DNA from: Cercis canadensis
Taxonomy: Eukaryota > Streptophyta > Magnoliopsida > Fabales > Fabaceae
DNA: 64,000 bases
Reading direction: 5' to 3'
Assembly (NCBI GenBank): GCA_003255065.1
Contig: QAOA01005839.1
Coordinates: 13,877-77,876 of the forward strand
How positions within the stretch are numbered: position 1 is the first letter of the stretch; the number at the start of each line of letters is the position of its first letter. Under the pieces are notes generated by a model. That model was given only the letters and a program-made list of their open reading frames with translations, made no database searches and was not told the DNA's origin. Position numbers and translations under genes: made by a program. Shown here piece by piece: positions 60,501 to 64,000 of this stretch.

Positions 60501-63427
60501 ATAAGTTAATAAACAAATAAAAATAGGAGACTTAAACTAATTAACGATAAGGATGTGATAATAAAGTGATACCTTTTCTACACAGCCAATGGTTATATAT
60601 CGACTATTCTCATCTTCATAATGGATATGCTTCATTGTTACTTTTAGAGCCTCTTCTCTAACAAACTTGTTTAAGGGCCAACTTGTAACGAGTGGCTCAA
60701 TGAATATATATAAACAATCCCATATCAGATCTTGCATCAAGGAATGGGGGTAGTAAAGATCTTCCTGTAATAATTACAATAATTTCTTATGAATTAGTCT
60801 TAGCCAAGAAAACATTAATGTTTCATTTAGCAGTAGGAAGTTCTAGAATCACTTTTACCATCGAAAATCAAAAGCTATAAGAAATATATAGCTTTTGGGT
60901 CCGAGGCATAAAAAATTAATCCACAAGGTGATATTTACATGTGCATTAACAAAGGCTTGGATCGTCTCACCTTTGCACACAAGTGGCGAGCTTTCTTCCA
61001 ATTAATTTCATGGTAAGCTTGAGTGAAGAGCTCTTCTCTCAACTGAAGAATGAGTGGTGTGATTGGGCCCACAAACCTTTTTCCATATAAGTAAGACATG
61101 GGCATGTAAACCAATCGGCAATAACACCACATTTTGGCTGCATGAATTGAGAGATAGAGAGAGAATTAGATGAGTTTATATGTGATCTATTATTAGTATA
61201 AGAATCTATACACTAATATTAAAACTTTAAAGTGCCATCTCATTAAAGTTATATAAATATTTTAATCCATAAATGTTTTTAGTAAAAATTTTAATATATA
61301 GCAACATATATATGGTTAATTGTCTGTCTAGAAACACTTTAAACTAAAGGTAGTTCAATTAAAATTAAATCTGAAGCAGAATATCCAATAAACTTTATAG
61401 GAAATACTAAATGGCAGATAAAACTTTTCCCAGTACAAGCACAAACTTTAAACTATTCACTCCAGAAGAATCTGTGCCAAGTAGCAAGATTCATAGACAA
61501 ATTAAAACAGAAACCGATTGAGGACTTACATTCAAGCAATACATAGAGTTAATTAGAGAAAAATAGTGCAGTTAATTCAACCTGGATGCATTGGTAGAAA
61601 TGAAGGAAGGATCCAAAACTCAGGGGGCATTGGGTTGCTTCCTCCCCAGTCAAATACGCCAAGTATCTGCATATATGTACATACATTAACAATAACATAA
61701 CGGGCAGGAAGAATTAAATTGAATATTTGAAGACTTTAGCACTTATCAGCATAGCATATATTTATGGCATACCGAAAGCCATGTCTTTCCCCAAGAGGGT
61801 ATATGTGTGACACCACCATGATCAAGAATCCAGTTTCGTGCTCTAGCACAAGCATTGTTTAGACCCCCTTCAGGTCCTTCTCCAAGTATGCGCATACAAA
61901 TATAATTCAGTGCCGTGCAGAACATGGTGCTATGACCCTCTATGTGTAGCCCCCACCCTCCATCTTCGTTCTTCAATAGACACATAATCATAAATTTATA
62001 GAAGAATAACTATATAACAAGAATGACAAAGAAACAAAAACATGTGGTTGATTGATTAAGGTTCCTTTTCAATTCTAAAAGTTAATTATAGTTGTGTACA
62101 TCTTCTCTATCTGCATGCGTCGATCAATTGGAGTATCTTGAAATATGTACCTGATGATAGTATATGTAACGGAGGATTTCTTTTTGGTATTCTGCTGGGA
62201 ATACGGTATCAAGATGCCCTGTAATGTACATACAGAATACCTGCAGTTTTTTTTTTTTTTTTTGAGCAAGTAAAATATGTTAGTTAGGTACCTGCATATA
62301 TGTTGGCGTTAAATTTCCTCTAGATTCCTACATATATACACAGAAAATTATTAACAATATTAGTAAGCGCTTAAGGGATAAATAAATTCAACACATTTTT
62401 ATTCTATGAATGGATTTAATTTTGGTCCACTAACAGTATAAAATAATTTTGCACAATCACTAAATGCGTGTTGCATATGTATGAAAAAAAATATAATATC
62501 ATTTACTGTTGGTAAAAAATCATAATTATTTTAATGATGCATCATTATTTTGTTTGGTGATGATGTATAGAATTCTATACTAATAGTGGATCAAATTTTA
62601 ACTATTTATAAATTATGATTGTAAGAAATTCTTATAATTAAACAAAAAATTAGAAATAATTTTGTATTCCTATAGAGTATTTCTCTATCAATATAATTCA
62701 ATAAATATTATTTTAAAGTTTACTATTTTTTTACTTTTCTTTGCTTTTGTTTTAAAGAATAATTATGCTAAATTTCATGACTCAGATTTTACACACTGCC
62801 TTCTCAAACTGATGTTCAAGTAGAGTTTCTATGAGATCCTAACAACATCATGGCATGGTCAAATCTAACAATGCCAGGCTCAACATATGTATTATATGCC
62901 TCCTTATCCATATCTAGCTAATGACATTGTGGTACACAACTATCATTGTAGATAGTTCACACATCCATAGGTGGATTTTTCATAACCTAAAACCACTAAT
63001 AAACAAAATCATATGCTAGGATTGAATAATTAATAATTTAACAGTAACTTGTTTAAATTGTAATAGATCCTTTTTGTCATGCCCATTCTAACAAGTATTG
63101 CGAATGAATGGTTAAACGATAAAGTTATAAACAAGTAATGTGCAGATTTGAATTTTTCATCACTCACCACAAGATGTGGTCCATAACTTTATATACAATA
63201 ATACAAGTGATGTGCAGAGTTTAATTGTTATAGTGACTAACCAATGGAGGAAGGAAAAACAAGGGGCCAGCAATTTGAGCTGGCCAGTGTCCATCACTCG
63301 CCTGCAATGCTGCCATGTAATACGCGGCTCTTCTCAACGTGCTTCTAACACCCTCCTCCTTAATTTCCTGCCCGTCCTCAATTTTGACTGCGGCTACTGC
63401 TTGCTTGAACTTCTTTTCTCTCATGAA
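57526..63427 (-). CDS. Oxidosqualene cyclase, beta-amyrin synthase-like (5' partial)
   Basis: Cyclises 2,3-oxidosqualene to a triterpene on the ER membrane. Sixteen exons from the right: 63427-63242, 62240-62151, 61970-61773, 61666-61582, 61137-60971, 60764-60573, 60477-60364, 59739-59620, 59367-59245, 59162-59064, 58942-58886, 58791-58423, 57990-57910, 57813-57730, 57651-57526. The fifteen listed junction-checked exons join in frame to 696 residues ending [15 protein letters not shown]. About 65 residues (the first exon, starting MWRL in relatives) lie beyond the window. Motifs: MWCYCR, typical of beta-amyrin synthases where lupeol synthases have MLCYCR; DCTAE in the 59245-59367 exon, whose Asp protonates the epoxide; and several QW repeats (DGHWPAQ, DGGWGLH, DGSWYGN, DGGWAES). 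No stops or shifts. The exon ending at 59064 uses a GC donor. Product identity is inferred only from motifs. Confidence 0.93.
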
Positions 63428-64000
63428 CTGAACCCATTAATGAAAAAGTGATTTTTCTTATCATTGATAGATCTTAACAAAAACTTTGTTTGGAAATGAG
63501 AATTTAAACTTAAAATTTGAGATTCTAAAGCTAGTTATGTTATATTGAATAATTGTTGGTTGGGGGCTGCTATGTTACATCCCCTTTATGTGATACAAGT
63601 CACATCTTCATTTTTTTTTACACGATTTTTCTTATATGTTGTATCAGTTTGTCACAGCTTACATAATTTAAATTTTATTGAACTCACTTAAATTTTTTTA
63701 GTATAATCCATATATTAATTCAATAAAATTTAAATTATGTGAATTATGCTAGACTTATACAATATAAAACTAAAATTGTATAAGAAAATCAAAAATCTAA
63801 CATAGGTGTAGCACAATACTCCCTTGTTTGTTATATTCAATATATATTTGACTTAGAGTTGGGTTAATTAATGAGAAAATGAAATTTGCCCAAAAAAAGA
63901 AGAAAATAAGAGGAAAATGTAACTTTGTGGAGCGTGTGAAACACGAACAAGCTGGAGCAAGCTGACATAAGTAAGAAGGAAAATGAAGAAAGTCCAACGA
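63428..64000 (-). other. First visible intron of the cyclase gene
   Basis: The splice acceptor gggttcag lies just upstream of 63427 on the minus strand. The remaining sequence to the window edge has no cyclase coding and is presumably intron. It contains a MITE copy at about 63581-63812. Confidence 0.65.
63581..63812. mobile_element. Second copy of the 29694 MITE family
   Basis: Starts cccctttatgtgatacaagtcacatcttc and follows the copy at 29694-29936 through tatgttgtatcag, cataatttaaattttattga and the complementary half to cataggtgta, where the right terminus is decayed. It lies in the intron of the cyclase gene. Confidence 0.7.

Noticed and set aside
50604-63427. Possible terpenoid gene cluster (phytoene synthase next to oxidosqualene cyclase, plus a carboxypeptidase-like gene at 1.3 kb)
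   Set aside because: The phytoene synthase and carboxypeptidase pieces are truncated fragments with stops or shifts inside inverted-repeat elements; only the cyclase is intact.
1-64000. CRISPR array, bacterial operon or phage system
   Set aside because: The window is plant nuclear DNA with spliced genes; repeats seen are microsatellites, MITEs, LTRs and local duplications, none with regular spacer structure.

Overview
This is a stretch of AT-rich plant nuclear DNA. Intron-containing genes, plant-only families (pentatricopeptide repeat protein, CLE peptide, oxidosqualene cyclase, plant copper amine oxidase, NPR3/4 and phytoene synthase relics) and a Ty1/copia element point to a eudicot. I cannot name the species. 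Isolated single Ns inside homopolymers or between exact duplicates suggest a draft assembly.

Layout. 1-2.4 kb: an inverted-repeat element enclosing the broken 5' end of a serine carboxypeptidase-like gene. 3.7-17.8 kb: a copper amine oxidase locus with one intact five-exon gene (5849-8940), a badly interrupted first-exon fragment (12.5-13.25 kb) and a full-length pseudogene (13776-17634). Between them lies a broken copy of part of the pentatricopeptide repeat gene that sits intact at 23.1-25.3 kb. 20.5-31.5 kb: a small Mutator-like element, the PPR gene, a 2.6 kb hAT-like element, two MITEs and a LINE tail. 31751-36224: a complete but decayed Ty1/copia element. 36.8-38.3 kb: an uncharacterised membrane protein. 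43.5 kb: a CLE peptide gene resembling TDIF (CLE41/44). 47.6-48.7 kb: a secreted glycine-rich protein. 57.5 kb to beyond the right edge: a beta-amyrin-synthase-like oxidosqualene cyclase, 16 exons visible, first exon(s) outside the window.

The most unusual object is at 50604-56161: a 5.56 kb element with roughly 535-bp terminal inverted repeats and a perfect 9-bp target duplication. It contains fragments of three unrelated host genes (NPR3/4-like, phytoene synthase, and BRR2-like spliceosomal helicase). This is the architecture of a Pack-MULE. A 378-bp TRIM retrotransposon with its own 5-bp target duplication is nested in its right arm, and the left arm preserves the empty site.

The intact genes do not form an evident pathway. 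The phytoene synthase and carboxypeptidase pieces are transposon cargo or debris, so they should not be read as a terpenoid cluster with the cyclase.
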